From Thiorhodococcus sp. (lineage in GTDB: Bacteria > Pseudomonadota > Gammaproteobacteria > Chromatiales > Chromatiaceae): 58,348 bases of DNA. The translations under genes were made by a program, and so were the position numbers. Shown one piece after another: positions 1 through 9,355 of this stretch (positions are counted from its first letter, which is position 1; each line of letters begins with the position of its first letter). The DNA lies in the NCBI GenBank assembly GCA_029257385.1, contig JARIBS010000050.1:1-58348 (forward strand). The letters are read 5' to 3'. The notes under the pieces were generated by a model that saw only the letters and a list, made by a program, of their open reading frames with translations, was not told the DNA's origin and made no database searches.

Positions 1-177
1 CCTGCCCGCCGTTCGGGCGGTGCCCAGTATGCGAGTCGAACAAGTAGAGAGGACTAGACGGCTCATGGCGCGGACAGCTTGATATGTCCAGCTCATAATC
101 TGTCTATATCAATAAATTGAGATGGCCGAGTCTGATCTGACACGGCCCTCACTCATGAAGTAGTTTGGAGAGCGAAA

Positions 178-375
178 ATGAACCAGACCTACTACGATGC
201 CGTGACCAAAATGGAACAGATGGGCGTCGATGACGAATACATCCAAGGTTGGCAGTGCGGTTTCCTGCAGAATCCCAAGCGTGAGGAGCAGCGCCTCACC
301 GCGGCCTATGAGGCCGGCTACAGCGACGGCGAGGAGAAGACCGCCGGCAACTTTTCAAACTGGATCAAGCCCTGA
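178..375 (+). CDS. small conserved-looking hypothetical protein (65 aa)
   Basis: A 65-residue acidic soluble protein with no signal peptide or membrane segment. It starts at ATG 178, seven bases after a good GGAG ribosome-binding site (167-170). The middle holds two similar Gly-aromatic patterns, GWQCGF near residue 25 and AGYSDG near residue 46, around a basic/acidic NPKREEQR stretch. This vaguely recalls the GYxxG repeats of ribosome modulation factor, but the match is too weak to assign that function. The clear start signal and good codon use support a real gene. Function unknown; the next gene is about 200 bp away and probably unrelated. Confidence 0.65.
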   Translation: MNQTYYDAVTKMEQMGVDDEYIQGWQCGFLQNPKREEQRLTAAYEAGYSDGEEKTAGNFSNWIKP

Positions 376-589
376 CGCCAGCTCGCCGCGTCGCGCCGTG
401 TGCTCCCGCAGCTCAGGAGCAGCGGCGCGCACATTGCGCTCACACAGCCTTCGTGCGCGTGGACACACACGCATCGTGCCGCATTTGGTTGCCTCGTCTC
501 GTGATCTAAAAAACGCATACTGGAAAAACACAGTATTCGATGTTGTAATCCAGCGATGGATAGTGTTTTGCATCGAAATAATGGAGATC

Positions 590-1195
590 ATGTCATTGGC
601 AAGTAAGCCATTACTGCTCTTTCGCGCGCACGCCTTCTTACAGTTGGCGCTGCTTATGGTGCTCGTACTGGCGACGACTCATCTTACCGCTGAGGGGCTG
701 ACTACGCCCGAGAGTTACAGGCTGAAATCTGGAGATATCGTTGCGGTCTCCGTGTGGCAAGAGCCTGGTCTGGAGCAGTTAGTTCTGATTCGCCCGGATG
801 GCGGAATTTCGTTTCCTTTGGCAGGTGAGCTGATGGCGGCCGGGCTGACGGTTGGAGAATTGACAGCCGCGCTGAAGCTGAAACTAAAAAAATATCTATC
901 TGATCCTGTTGTCACAGTGACGCTGCAAGAGATCCCGGGCAATCGTGTCTACATCATAGGCCGAGTCAACAAACCTGGAGATTTTCCGCTGGTGACCCGC
1001 GATATCAGTATCATGCAGGCATTGGCCATCGCAGGAGGGCTTACACCCTTTGCCGATGAGCGAAATATCAAGGTTTTACGAAAAATTAACGGTAAAGAAG
1101 TATCAATCCCATTCGATTACAAAAGGATCAGAAAAGGACAATCTTTAGAACAAAATATCACCCTGCAAGCAGGTGATGTTATTGTGGTTCCATAG
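590..1195 (+). CDS. polysaccharide export protein, Wza/EpsE family (Poly_export + SLBB)
   Basis: A periplasmic/outer-membrane polysaccharide export protein of about 201 aa. After a hydrophobic N-terminal signal (residues about 10-35) comes a Poly_export domain (YRLKSGDIVAVSVWQEPGL through VTVTLQEIPGN), then an SLBB-type beta-grasp (VYIIGRVNKPGDFPL ... GDVIVVP). There is no lipobox cysteine, unlike classic Wza. This is common in the short EpsE-type proteins of exosortase-linked exopolysaccharide clusters, where the protein helps form the export channel. The reading frame is open much further upstream, but the signal peptide fixes the start at ATG 590 or ATG 581. A GGAG at 583-586 lies close to 590. 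The beta-barrel gene follows after about 40 bp and is probably co-transcribed. Both are AT-richer than the genes after 5 kb. Confidence 0.82.
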   Translation: MSLASKPLLLFRAHAFLQLALLMVLVLATTHLTAEGLTTPESYRLKSGDIVAVSVWQEPGLEQLVLIRPDGGISFPLAGELMAAGLTVGELTAALKLKLKKYLSDPVVTVTLQEIPGNRVYIIGRVNKPGDFPLVTRDISIMQALAIAGGLTPFADERNIKVLRKINGKEVSIPFDYKRIRKGQSLEQNITLQAGDVIVVP

Positions 1196-1236
1196 ACTGA
1201 AGCGCTGAGGTATTCGAATATCTAGATCTAAGCATC

Positions 1237-2457
1237 ATGATACGCATCGAAAATAAAAGCGCGGTAGTTAAACGTATTACGAAATCCGTGATCTGTGTTG
1301 GTCTATTACAGCTTGCAAGTGGAGCACAGGCGGATCTGTGGTATGTAGAGCCACACGCTAAACTGAGAGTCTTCTATGACGACAATGTGCAGCTCAGCAT
1401 CCAGCGTCCGAAGCGTTCTTCTGGCGTTTTAGCGACGGCCGGAGTCGAATCTGGTCGCAGGACTGAGAATTCTGAGATTGGTTTGATAGCAGCGGTGCGG
1501 TCGACGCAATACGCCAATGCTTCTGAGCTGGATGAAACGGATGTGGCGCTAGGCTTAACGAGCGCTTATCAAATGGGGCGCAGCCGCTTCGGTCTCGACG
1601 GGGAGATCAACTACGATTCGACCTTAACCAGCGAAGTTTTGACATCCGGATTGGTGCAGACGAACAAGCGGCGACAACGTATTCGATTGACTCCATCCTG
1701 GGCATATATGCTCTCGCCGCTCATGCAAGTGAAAACCTCGCTGAATTACCAAAAAATCAGCTATGAAGATGTAGATTTTATTCCTCTATTTGACTACAGC
1801 TTCGCCACCGCACAAATGACGCTAATCTACGCGCTGAGCGAACGAACACAGGTCTTTAGTCGCGCAAGTTACTATCGATACGATGCAGAGCAGATCGATA
1901 CTCAATCATTGAATTATAGTATGGAGCTCGGCGCTGGTCATCTGCTTACAGAACGGCTTTCGATGAGCGCTTTCGCTGGCTTGCGCAGTACTGAAGCAGA
2001 ATCTCCGGCGCTGGCGGGAATTATAGAGAAGAATAATAATGTTGGCCCAATATTTAGGGTTGAGCTGACGCAAACTTATGAAAGAGGAAGGATCCGTATG
2101 AGCGCGGATCGTTCACTCGTGCCGAGTGGTAGCGGCACACTGTTGGACACGACAAGTTTAGGCGTTTCTGCCGACTATCGCTTCAATGAGCGATGGAATT
2201 TTATAATTCGTGCAAACGGTTATCGTAATAGGATGCCCGATGGTGAAAGTTCGAATTATAATCGTGACTATGCCTTGCTGTCTCCAGCAATACGCCATCA
2301 TTTAACTCAATCACTTAGTCTAGACTTGGGTTACCGCTATCGTTGGCAAGAATACGAAAACAGCACCAGTGATGCATCGTCTAACGAATTGTATCTGAGC
2401 CTGCAATATACAATGCAGCGTGAATCTCTTGGAAAGTGGTCGGTGCTTAGCAATTGA
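1237..2457 (+). CDS. outer-membrane beta-barrel protein of an exopolysaccharide system (EpsL-like)
   Basis: A 406-aa protein with a signal peptide ending near GAQA-DLWYVEP (residues about 1-32). The rest is a run of alternating polar/hydrophobic strands rich in Tyr, Arg, Ser and Asn (for example LGYRYRWQEYENS near the C-terminus), as expected for an outer-membrane barrel. The opening after the signal (VEPHAKLRVFYDDNVQLS) matches the style of the PEP-CTERM/exosortase-associated barrel proteins found beside EpsE-type exporters. It probably forms the outer-membrane passage or anchor for the polymer exported with the preceding gene. Family assignment is from sequence style and neighbourhood, not a motif. 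Start at ATG 1237. Confidence 0.7.
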   Translation: MIRIENKSAVVKRITKSVICVGLLQLASGAQADLWYVEPHAKLRVFYDDNVQLSIQRPKRSSGVLATAGVESGRRTENSEIGLIAAVRSTQYANASELDETDVALGLTSAYQMGRSRFGLDGEINYDSTLTSEVLTSGLVQTNKRRQRIRLTPSWAYMLSPLMQVKTSLNYQKISYEDVDFIPLFDYSFATAQMTLIYALSERTQVFSRASYYRYDAEQIDTQSLNYSMELGAGHLLTERLSMSAFAGLRSTEAESPALAGIIEKNNNVGPIFRVELTQTYERGRIRMSADRSLVPSGSGTLLDTTSLGVSADYRFNERWNFIIRANGYRNRMPDGESSNYNRDYALLSPAIRHHLTQSLSLDLGYRYRWQEYENSTSDASSNELYLSLQYTMQRESLGKWSVLSN

Positions 2458-2836
2458 TTTGTGAGCTTTTGCTTAACTGATCGGGAAAATCATCATACTT
2501 TATTTGCGGCAGGCCGAAGCCCACCTCGGACTCAAGCTGACGCCTGGGGTGGCGAGCGCGGGTTCACCGAACAGTACGCTGGTTCGGCAAGTGGTCGTGA
2601 ACAGCGGCGTGGCGCGTCAATCACGCACGCCGAATTCACACAGATTCAACCCTGCGCGGAAGTCAGGTTGAGATGCCCTGACATCTGGGGAATCTGCGAG
2701 CAAGCTAGAAGACGCGCTTGGAGGCACCTTCAAATACCTTGTTGAAAAGGCGGCTGCTCAAGCCTTCCTGGGAGTCACGAGAAACACTCAAGCGGGCCGA
2801 TCCTTAGATGATCGACGATAAGATCGGGCGCCGCTC
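2458..2836. other. intergenic region without a supported gene
   Basis: These 379 bp separate the barrel gene from the end of the opposing FimX-like gene. Short open frames exist on the plus strand (for instance from GTG 2461), but their translations are Arg/Pro-rich, have no domain and lack a ribosome-binding site. No clear terminator hairpin or repeat was seen. It may hold decayed coding sequence. Confidence 0.5.
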
Positions 2837-4921
2837 TCAGGCCTGGACTTCCAGCGTTGGAGACGGACGCTGCAGGAAGTTACCCTGCACGTAGTCAACG
2901 CTGGCGCTCCAGAGTACAGTCAAGGCGCGCGCGTCTTCCACGCCTGTCACGATGCTCTTCACGTTGAACTCGCGCGCGAGGGTCGCAAGCTGCGAAAGAC
3001 GCTGCTGCTTGTCCATGTCGTCGGCCAGATTCTGCGCGAAGCTCGGCTTGAGCAAAACGAAATCGAGCGACAGACCCTGGAGCAGCATCTCAGGCCGCTC
3101 GGTCACGCCAAAGCGGTTGATGGCAATCTTGCACTTGATCTTTTTGAGCGTCTCGACCAGTTTCCCGATGCTCGCTAGATTGCCGACGACGAGTTCCTCC
3201 TGGAGCTGAAAGGTCAGCCAGTTTCCTCTGACATCGAATTCACGCAGACAATCACAGATCCAGAGCACGATACTCGGATTACGGAATGTATCTTCAGACA
3301 GGTTGATGAACAGACTCAGATTGTGGCCCGCACGCCGTTGTTCTCCGATGACCTCAATGGCGGCGCGAATGGTCCATTTATCTACTTCCTCGATCAATCC
3401 GCTACGGATAGCCGCTCCGATAAAGTCTTTGGCCTCGAGCAGGTTCTCTTCCTCGTCCAGGAGTCTGAGCAGGACGCTGTAATTCTCCTGATTGTCTCCC
3501 ATCAGACTGATGATGGGTTGATAGACCAGCTTGAGCTGATTATTGCGAAGCGCGTATTCGATCTTTCGCGCGACGGCGACATCGTCGCCTTCCACCTCTT
3601 GCTTGACGCGTGCGGCCAATGAGGTAGGCACCTGGTGCCCGGGCTGATGATCCTGATCGGCGTAGTCGTGTCCGACACAAAGCCGGTGCGCCGCGTTAAG
3701 CATGTCGGTTGCGTCGGAGGCCCTGTCTTTGACGACAAAATAGCCGATGTCGCAATCCGCTGCGGTGCTGACCTGACCCGTTGCGCGCGAAGAGAGGTGG
3801 ACTCGCTCCTTAATCTCCTCCGACAGCGCCTTGGCGTCGAACTCCTCAACCCCAGCGGCGAGAATACCGAATCCATCATCGCTGACACGGCCCACCAGGC
3901 CACGTTCGCCGACGACCGCAGACAGGGTCTGGCCGAACTCATCGAAGAGGTTCAGCGCGAGCATCAGCCCCATGTCGCGCAAGAGTTCCGCGCTCTTGCC
4001 AATGCGCACAAAGAATATGGCGAATGGACGCTCGACGACACGATCGGCACCGACATGGTTTTCGATCTCGTCCAGGAGGCGTTTCAGACCAAGCTCCCGA
4101 GTCACGCTCGCCTGGTCTTCTTGCGCGTCGGCGCTTGGCAGCGCTGACTTGACCGGCTGCACGATGATGCGCAGACAGGGTTCGTCGTCGATGCGTGCCG
4201 AGGCCGCCAGCAGACGCGCCTCGAACTGGCTGTCATCGGCGCGTATGCAGGTCACGTCCAGGGTGGCAGAGTCGCTGAGATTGCCTTGGTCCGCGCGCTT
4301 GAGCAGGTCGCGGATCTTCTGGTGTTCTTCGGGCAGAATGAGGTCGAGAAACGTGACGGCGAGCAGGTCATCCGTCGTCGCGTAACCGAACAACCGAACG
4401 TAGGCGGGATTGACATCGATATGCAATCCATCCTGTACGAATCCGACGCCAGCGCTGGTGACCTCAATGAGGCTAAGCGTATTTTGCTCGCAGCTCTCGA
4501 GGCGCGCGTGCAGAGCGCTGGCTTCGCGCCGCCCGAGCAGATCCACAAACTCGCGCGTGACGATGATCCCGAGGTGCGCGTTGTCATTGCGCCGCGTAAG
4601 CGCGCGCGCACCTCCGCGCCTGGCCTTGTCTGCGTCGCTGGCCCAGTGCTCGGCGTCGGTGATAACAATCAGCGGCACATCCGTTGCGGCTTTCCTGTAG
4701 GCGCTCAGCACGCCATCGAGATCCACGTCGCGGTCATAGCTGCAACAGAGAATTAGGTCGCAGCCACGTTCCGTGATGGCGTTGGCAAGGCGCTCGCCAT
4801 TGGGAATCGAAACACTCTGGCCCGCGAGACCCTCTTCACGCAGGACGCTCATGAGGCGCTCGGCCTCACTGGTTTCGGACGTAATGATCAGTAGCGTTGC
4901 TTTTCTGCTTAGCATGGACAT
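2837..4921 (-). CDS. fimX: FimX-like degenerate REC-PAS-GGDEF-EAL c-di-GMP receptor
   Basis: At 694 aa this matches the length and domain order of Pseudomonas FimX, a cyclic-di-GMP effector that promotes type IV pilus assembly and twitching. The N-terminal receiver-like domain (residues about 8-130) has CDLILCCS where the phosphoacceptor Asp should lie. A PAS domain follows (about 150-265), then a GGDEF domain whose signature reads SDDGF, and an EAL domain (about 440-690). The EAL motif is SVL (482-484), the DDFG motif is NRFG and the EITE motif is QLQEE, so phosphodiesterase activity should be lost. Residues equivalent to the FimX ligand contacts remain: Gln468 (YQPI), Arg486 and Glu662 (TGVED). 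Function is therefore inferred as c-di-GMP binding, not turnover. No pilus gene lies nearby. M1 and M3 are both possible starts. Confidence 0.78.
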   Translation of the reverse strand: MSMLSRKATLLIITSETSEAERLMSVLREEGLAGQSVSIPNGERLANAITERGCDLILCCSYDRDVDLDGVLSAYRKAATDVPLIVITDAEHWASDADKARRGGARALTRRNDNAHLGIIVTREFVDLLGRREASALHARLESCEQNTLSLIEVTSAGVGFVQDGLHIDVNPAYVRLFGYATTDDLLAVTFLDLILPEEHQKIRDLLKRADQGNLSDSATLDVTCIRADDSQFEARLLAASARIDDEPCLRIIVQPVKSALPSADAQEDQASVTRELGLKRLLDEIENHVGADRVVERPFAIFFVRIGKSAELLRDMGLMLALNLFDEFGQTLSAVVGERGLVGRVSDDGFGILAAGVEEFDAKALSEEIKERVHLSSRATGQVSTAADCDIGYFVVKDRASDATDMLNAAHRLCVGHDYADQDHQPGHQVPTSLAARVKQEVEGDDVAVARKIEYALRNNQLKLVYQPIISLMGDNQENYSVLLRLLDEEENLLEAKDFIGAAIRSGLIEEVDKWTIRAAIEVIGEQRRAGHNLSLFINLSEDTFRNPSIVLWICDCLREFDVRGNWLTFQLQEELVVGNLASIGKLVETLKKIKCKIAINRFGVTERPEMLLQGLSLDFVLLKPSFAQNLADDMDKQQRLSQLATLAREFNVKSIVTGVEDARALTVLWSASVDYVQGNFLQRPSPTLEVQA

Positions 4922-5033
4922 GCTGATGTTTCTGGGCTCAGAGCATTATCTGGTGGGAAATGATCGCTGGCGGGGATTATCGGTCTTTGCGGGCCGGAAG
5001 GAAAATGAAAACGCCATGTATTCGAGACATGCG

Positions 5034-6077
5034 TCAACCAATCGGGGTTTTCGAGCGCGCTCCGGGGATCTCGCGAACCAGTTGCGGCACGAGATAACCC
5101 GGCATCCGTACACGCAGTTCATCAATTAACAGTCTCGCGCATTCGTCACTGACCTGAAAATGGGCCGCGCCCGCGACAGGGTCCAATTGATGGAGATAAT
5201 AGGGTGTAACGCGGCAATCAAAGAGACGCTCGCTGAGTCCCATGAGGGTTTGCGCGTCGTCGTTGACCGCGCGCAGCAGGACGCTTTGGTTGAAGAGTCC
5301 CACCCCTGACGCATGCAGCTTGCGGAGTGCCTCTTCGGTCGATTGGCCCAACTCCCTGGGATGATTGGCGTGGATTACTACGATAACGGCGAGCGGGCTG
5401 GCGGTCAAAATCTCGCAGAGTCGTTCCGTGATCCGCGATGGCAGGATCACCGGCAGGCGGGTATGGATACGCACCCGGCGCAGATGGCCGATTGAGCGCA
5501 AGCGCCGTAGCAGCTCGGCCAGGCGCGCGTCGTCGAGCATCAGGGGATCGCCGCCGCTCAAGATGATCTCCCGCAGCGAGGTGTCTGCAGCGATCCTCTC
5601 AATGGCGCGCTCCCAGCGGTCCTCGAATGCGCCAAGTGCCTGGCAGGGTGAGTGACGGCGGAAGCAGTAGCGACAGTGCACGGCGCAGGCGCCCGTGGCG
5701 ATCAGCAGGGCCCTGCCGTCGTACTTGTGCAACAGGCCGGGCGCGCGCTCGGCGCTGGCATCGCCGACCGGGTCTTTGCCGTAGCCTACATGCGTGGCCC
5801 GCTCGGCGCGCAGCGGCAACACCTGACGCAGCAGCGGATCATCTGGATCGCCTTTGCGCATAGAGGCCACGAAACCGCGCGGAACCAGCAGTCCGAAGCG
5901 TTGCCGTGTCGGGTCGATGTCGGGGATATCGGCGTGACTCAGGGACAGCGCCTCCAGCAGCGCATCGACATCGCGGAACGACTCGGTAAGCTCACGCTTC
6001 CAGCGATCGCTCTGACAACTGCTACCGCTTCGCGATAAACTCGGTCGGTTTAGCTTGACATGAAATGAGGATGGCAT
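5034..6077 (-). CDS. epmB: EF-P lysine 2,3-aminomutase (radical SAM)
   Basis: A radical SAM, PLP-dependent enzyme that converts (S)-alpha-lysine to (R)-beta-lysine for modification of elongation factor P. The cluster motif is C131-x3-C135-x2-C138 ([14 protein letters not shown]), followed by the family signature [12 protein letters not shown]. The C-terminal SKTP carries the likely PLP lysine (about 343). At 347 aa it aligns throughout with E. coli EpmB (342 aa), including [11 protein letters not shown]-like and PGLLHKY segments. It is divergent from efp. The listed ATG overlaps the efp start by two bases, so the true start may lie a little inside the frame (similarity begins near residue 22). 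Divergent epmB-efp is the usual gammaproteobacterial arrangement. Confidence 0.93.
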   Translation of the reverse strand: MPSSFHVKLNRPSLSRSGSSCQSDRWKRELTESFRDVDALLEALSLSHADIPDIDPTRQRFGLLVPRGFVASMRKGDPDDPLLRQVLPLRAERATHVGYGKDPVGDASAERAPGLLHKYDGRALLIATGACAVHCRYCFRRHSPCQALGAFEDRWERAIERIAADTSLREIILSGGDPLMLDDARLAELLRRLRSIGHLRRVRIHTRLPVILPSRITERLCEILTASPLAVIVVIHANHPRELGQSTEEALRKLHASGVGLFNQSVLLRAVNDDAQTLMGLSERLFDCRVTPYYLHQLDPVAGAAHFQVSDECARLLIDELRVRMPGYLVPQLVREIPGARSKTPIG

Positions 6078-6648
6078 GGCGTTCTACAGTACCAATGAAT
6101 TCAAAGGCGGGCTCAAAATCATGCTGGATGGGGATCCGTACAGCATCGTGGAAAACGAGTTCGTCAAGCCCGGCAAAGGGCAAGCCTTCAACCGGGTGCG
6201 CATGCGCAATCTGAAGACCGGCCGGGTGATCGACAAAACCTTCAGATCCGGTGAAACGGTCGAGGCCGCCGATGTCCTTGATACCGAGATGCAGTACCTC
6301 TACAACGACGGGGAGGACTGGCACTTCATGGACCCCGAGAGCTTCGAGCAGATGACCGCCGACGCCAACGCCGTGAGTGATGCGGCCAAGTGGATCAAGG
6401 AGCAGGACATGTGCAAGGTCACGCTCTGGAACGGCATTCCGCTGTCCGTGGAGTCACCCAACTTCGTCGTGCTCGCGATCACCGAGACCGACCCCGGTCT
6501 CAAGGGCGATACCTCCGGCGGTGGCGGCAAGCCAGCCACGCTCGAGACCGGCGCCGTCGTGCGGGTGCCGCTGTTTGTGCAGACTGGAGAGCTGGTCAAG
6601 GTCGATACGCGTACCGGCGAGTATGTCTCACGCGCCAAGGATGGCTGA
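6076..6648 (+). CDS. efp: translation elongation factor P
   Basis: EF-P (190 aa) relieves ribosome stalling at polyproline stretches. The sequence is near-colinear with E. coli [21 protein letters not shown], the modification loop KPGKGQAF with Lys34, [13 protein letters not shown], and the C-terminal [13 protein letters not shown]. Lys34 is the site that receives beta-lysine from EpmB/EpmA, both encoded on either side here. ATG 6076 follows GAGG at 6067-6070. The gene overlaps epmA by 8 bp, so the two are translationally coupled. Confidence 0.97.
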   Translation: MAFYSTNEFKGGLKIMLDGDPYSIVENEFVKPGKGQAFNRVRMRNLKTGRVIDKTFRSGETVEAADVLDTEMQYLYNDGEDWHFMDPESFEQMTADANAVSDAAKWIKEQDMCKVTLWNGIPLSVESPNFVVLAITETDPGLKGDTSGGGGKPATLETGAVVRVPLFVQTGELVKVDTRTGEYVSRAKDG

Positions 6649-7645
6649 CCTGCGGCTCCCGGCATCCGCACACGAGCACTGGCGCCCCAGCGCATCACTC
6701 CAGAACATCGCGGCGCGTGCCGCGTTGCTCGGGCGGGTGCGCCATTTCTTCGCATCCGCCGGGATGCTCGAGGTCGAGACCCCGATCCTATCGCGCTCAG
6801 GCGTGACCGATCCGGCACTCGCCAGCCTCGCCACCCGCGCATCCCTGGCCGGATACGGCGCCAATCAACCGCTCTATCTGCACACCTCGCCGGAGTTCGC
6901 CATGAAGCGTCTCCTGGCTGCCGGTGCAGGACCCATTTATCAGATTTGCAAAGTCTTTCGCGACGATGAGCGCGGTCGCTTCCATCATCCGGAATTCACC
7001 ATGCTGGAGTGGTACCGTCCTGGCTGGGATTATGATCGGCTGATGGACGAAGTGACAGACGTGACGAAGGCCGCGCTGGAGCGTCCCGAGATGCGCGTGG
7101 AGCGTATCAGCTACCGTCGGCTCTTTCTCGATGGGCTGGATCTCGACCCCTGGCACGCCAGCGATAGCGACTTGCGCGAGACCGCCCGCCAGGCCGACAT
7201 CCCGGACGCCGGGCGTCTGGAGCTGGATCGGGATGGCTGGCTCGATCTGCTCCTGACCCAGTGTCTCGAGCCGCATTTGGGTCGAGACTGCATGACCTTC
7301 GTCTACGATTATCCGCCAAGCCAGGCAGCGCTGGCGCGCATTCGCCCCGGCGAACATCCAGTGGCCGAGCGTTTTGAGCTCTATATCGAGGGTCTTGAGC
7401 TGGCTAATGGATTCCGCGAACTCAGCGACGTCAGCGAGCAGCACGCACGTTTTCAGTCCGATCTGAGCAAGCGGCGCAGTCTCGGTCGTCCGACCCCCCC
7501 GCTTGATGAGCACTTTCTGGCCGCGCTCCAGGCCGGCCTGCCGGAGTGCGCCGGCGTCGCCCTGGGCCTGGACCGCTTGCTGATGATCGCAACCGGGGCC
7601 GACCACATTGACGCCGTGCTCGCTTTTCCAGTCGAGCGCGCCTGA
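6641..7645 (+). CDS. epmA: EF-P--(R)-beta-lysine ligase
   Basis: A lysyl-tRNA-synthetase paralogue (PoxA/YjeA/GenX) that attaches (R)-beta-lysine to Lys34 of EF-P. It is 334 aa against 325 in E. coli. Class II aaRS motifs are clear: motif 1 region (EVETPILS), motif 2 ([19 protein letters not shown]) and motif 3 ([16 protein letters not shown]). There is no anticodon-binding domain, as expected for EpmA. The reading frame extends upstream through efp, but ATG 6641, overlapping the efp stop, gives the right N-terminus (residues [11 protein letters not shown] match E. coli WQPSASIPNL). It ends 13 bp before the convergent DUF4139 gene. Confidence 0.96.
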   Translation: MADLRLPASAHEHWRPSASLQNIAARAALLGRVRHFFASAGMLEVETPILSRSGVTDPALASLATRASLAGYGANQPLYLHTSPEFAMKRLLAAGAGPIYQICKVFRDDERGRFHHPEFTMLEWYRPGWDYDRLMDEVTDVTKAALERPEMRVERISYRRLFLDGLDLDPWHASDSDLRETARQADIPDAGRLELDRDGWLDLLLTQCLEPHLGRDCMTFVYDYPPSQAALARIRPGEHPVAERFELYIEGLELANGFRELSDVSEQHARFQSDLSKRRSLGRPTPPLDEHFLAALQAGLPECAGVALGLDRLLMIATGADHIDAVLAFPVERA

Positions 7646-7658
7646 GCGCGATCCCGTC

Positions 7659-9149
7659 TTAATGGCGGACCCGCGCCGTCCAGGTCAGACGCGCGCCGCT
7701 CTGCGCCGGGACATCGACCTGCCAGGATGCGAGATTCGCCGCATCCTTGGTGTGGGGCAAACTCTCCGCGAGCATGTCCCAGTCGCCGGGGAGATGTTCT
7801 CTGACCACGACCGTGACGGACTCATCCTTGGCATTTTTCAGCTCCATCTCGAAGCTCGCCTCGTAGGCATAGTCATACGCCGTCGAGCCAGCCAGCTTTT
7901 TGAAGGCGGTCTGCTTGCGTCTCGCCGTCACGTCGAAGCTCTCGCCGAGCTTGAGCGTCACGGTCTCGTTCTTTGGCGTATGGTCGATCGCGTCTTCGCC
8001 GATAAACTGGGCGTTGCCCCGGCTGTCTTTTGAATAGACTCGTACGACCCCCTTCGGCAGCGGGATGCCCAGATTGCCGTCCTGATTGAGAAACTTGAGC
8101 ATCGAGGCAACCGGCAGGCGCGTCCAGCCGTCGCCCGAGCTGGCCTGATAGGCATGGGCTTGGCCCTGAACGACGAGTTCCTGGGTGACCGCGACGCCCG
8201 GGGCCGAGAGCAGCGCGACCTGCTTGGTCTGCTGGTTCAAGACATCGCTCGGGCGGGGCAGGGTGTAGAGGTGATATTCGGCCAGGCTCTCTTGCCTCGG
8301 TATGGGTGCGGCGGCCGACATCAGCGTCCCGCGCTCCATCGCGATCATCGACGGATCTGGCTGGGTTTGATTGACCTCGCCGGCGACCAACTGGAGCTGT
8401 GCGTTGCGGTAGCTAACCCCGCTATTGTTGGTGAGCGTGATCCAGCCGTTGAGATCCATCGTCTGGCCATCTTGAGCCATGTCGGCGACATAATCGGCCT
8501 TCCAGGAGAGCCCGCCGGTGAGATAAGACAGCTCCAAGCGACCCTCGCCGCTCTTGGCCGACTGGACATGCAGGACCAGCGTCGGCTGATCGCGCAGATC
8601 CTCCGGCACGTCGGGGAAAGACAGATGACCGACGACCTGGGTCTCGATACGGTCGGCGTAACGCAGAACCACGCCCTCGTTGACGGCCAGCACGGTCGCC
8701 GACTCGGTGGTGCGCTCGCCTGCCTCGGTGGTGCGCACCACGTCGACCCGGCGTCCGAGATACTTTTTCAGCAGACTATCGGGTGTCAGCAGATCGAAGT
8801 CGAAATTCTGTTCCAGCACGCTGAGATCAAATCCTGATTCGGTCGCATCAAGTAGCGCGGTCTCTGGGCGGATGCGAACCGAGACGTTGCGCCAGGCCAG
8901 GCGGTTGTCACCCGGTTCCAGCCGAATCTGGCGCTGATCCTTGATCAGCGCCAGATCGTCGTTGTAGATCGTCACTGCAAGTGATGTCTGAGCGGTCTCG
9001 TCGATGCGTTGTTCGTCGAGCATGTCAGCCCCCATTGCGGTTGTCGAGCCGAGCGATAGAGCCAGAATCCAGATACAACCGGGCGCTGTCGGTCGGGCCA
9101 GTGAATGCGCCTGACGCCGGGGGGCTTTGTGGGGCATGTTCTCGTTCAT
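7659..9149 (-). CDS. DUF4139 domain protein, probably exported
   Basis: A 496-aa protein with an N-terminal signal (hydrophobic stretch WILALSLGSTTAMGA, residues about 27-41, cleavage predicted after GA). The mature part opens with TSLAVTIYNDDLALIKDQR and continues with beta-rich segments typical of DUF4139 proteins, including LSYLTGGLSWKADYVADM, LQLVAGEVN and a C-terminal QVDVPAQSGARLTWTARVRH. The family has no proven biochemical role; members are predicted periplasmic or surface proteins. Two starts are possible (9149 or the Met at 9137). It stands alone, convergent with epmA. Confidence 0.8.
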   Translation of the reverse strand: MNENMPHKAPRRQAHSLARPTAPGCIWILALSLGSTTAMGADMLDEQRIDETAQTSLAVTIYNDDLALIKDQRQIRLEPGDNRLAWRNVSVRIRPETALLDATESGFDLSVLEQNFDFDLLTPDSLLKKYLGRRVDVVRTTEAGERTTESATVLAVNEGVVLRYADRIETQVVGHLSFPDVPEDLRDQPTLVLHVQSAKSGEGRLELSYLTGGLSWKADYVADMAQDGQTMDLNGWITLTNNSGVSYRNAQLQLVAGEVNQTQPDPSMIAMERGTLMSAAAPIPRQESLAEYHLYTLPRPSDVLNQQTKQVALLSAPGVAVTQELVVQGQAHAYQASSGDGWTRLPVASMLKFLNQDGNLGIPLPKGVVRVYSKDSRGNAQFIGEDAIDHTPKNETVTLKLGESFDVTARRKQTAFKKLAGSTAYDYAYEASFEMELKNAKDESVTVVVREHLPGDWDMLAESLPHTKDAANLASWQVDVPAQSGARLTWTARVRH

Positions 9150-9355
9150 AATGTCCGTGTCGGATTGGGATCAGTTGAGAAGAATGCCGACCAACGAGCA
9201 TGCCCTGCGAGAAGGGTTGCCGTCGCTTTCGGCATGGGCCTCTACGATAGCCCAAGCGCAGGCATTCATCAGCAGACGAGATCCGTTCTCCGGGCGACAC
9301 GGGCGATGGTGCGGCTTTGGACTTCGCCGCTGAACTGCGCGAGTCGGAGGCGGCT

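Noticed and set aside
1-25. Short GC hairpin at the window edge as a terminator
   Set aside because: CCGCC/GGCGG stem is only five pairs, has no T-run, and the upstream gene is outside the window.
230-589. N-terminal extension of the polysaccharide export frame
   Set aside because: Overlaps the 65-aa gene in another frame and is Ser/Arg-rich; the signal peptide starts only at 581/590.
2461-2745. 94-codon plus-strand frame starting at GTG
   Set aside because: Arg/Pro-rich translation with no motif, no ribosome-binding site and directly after a stop; another frame in the same stretch is equally open.
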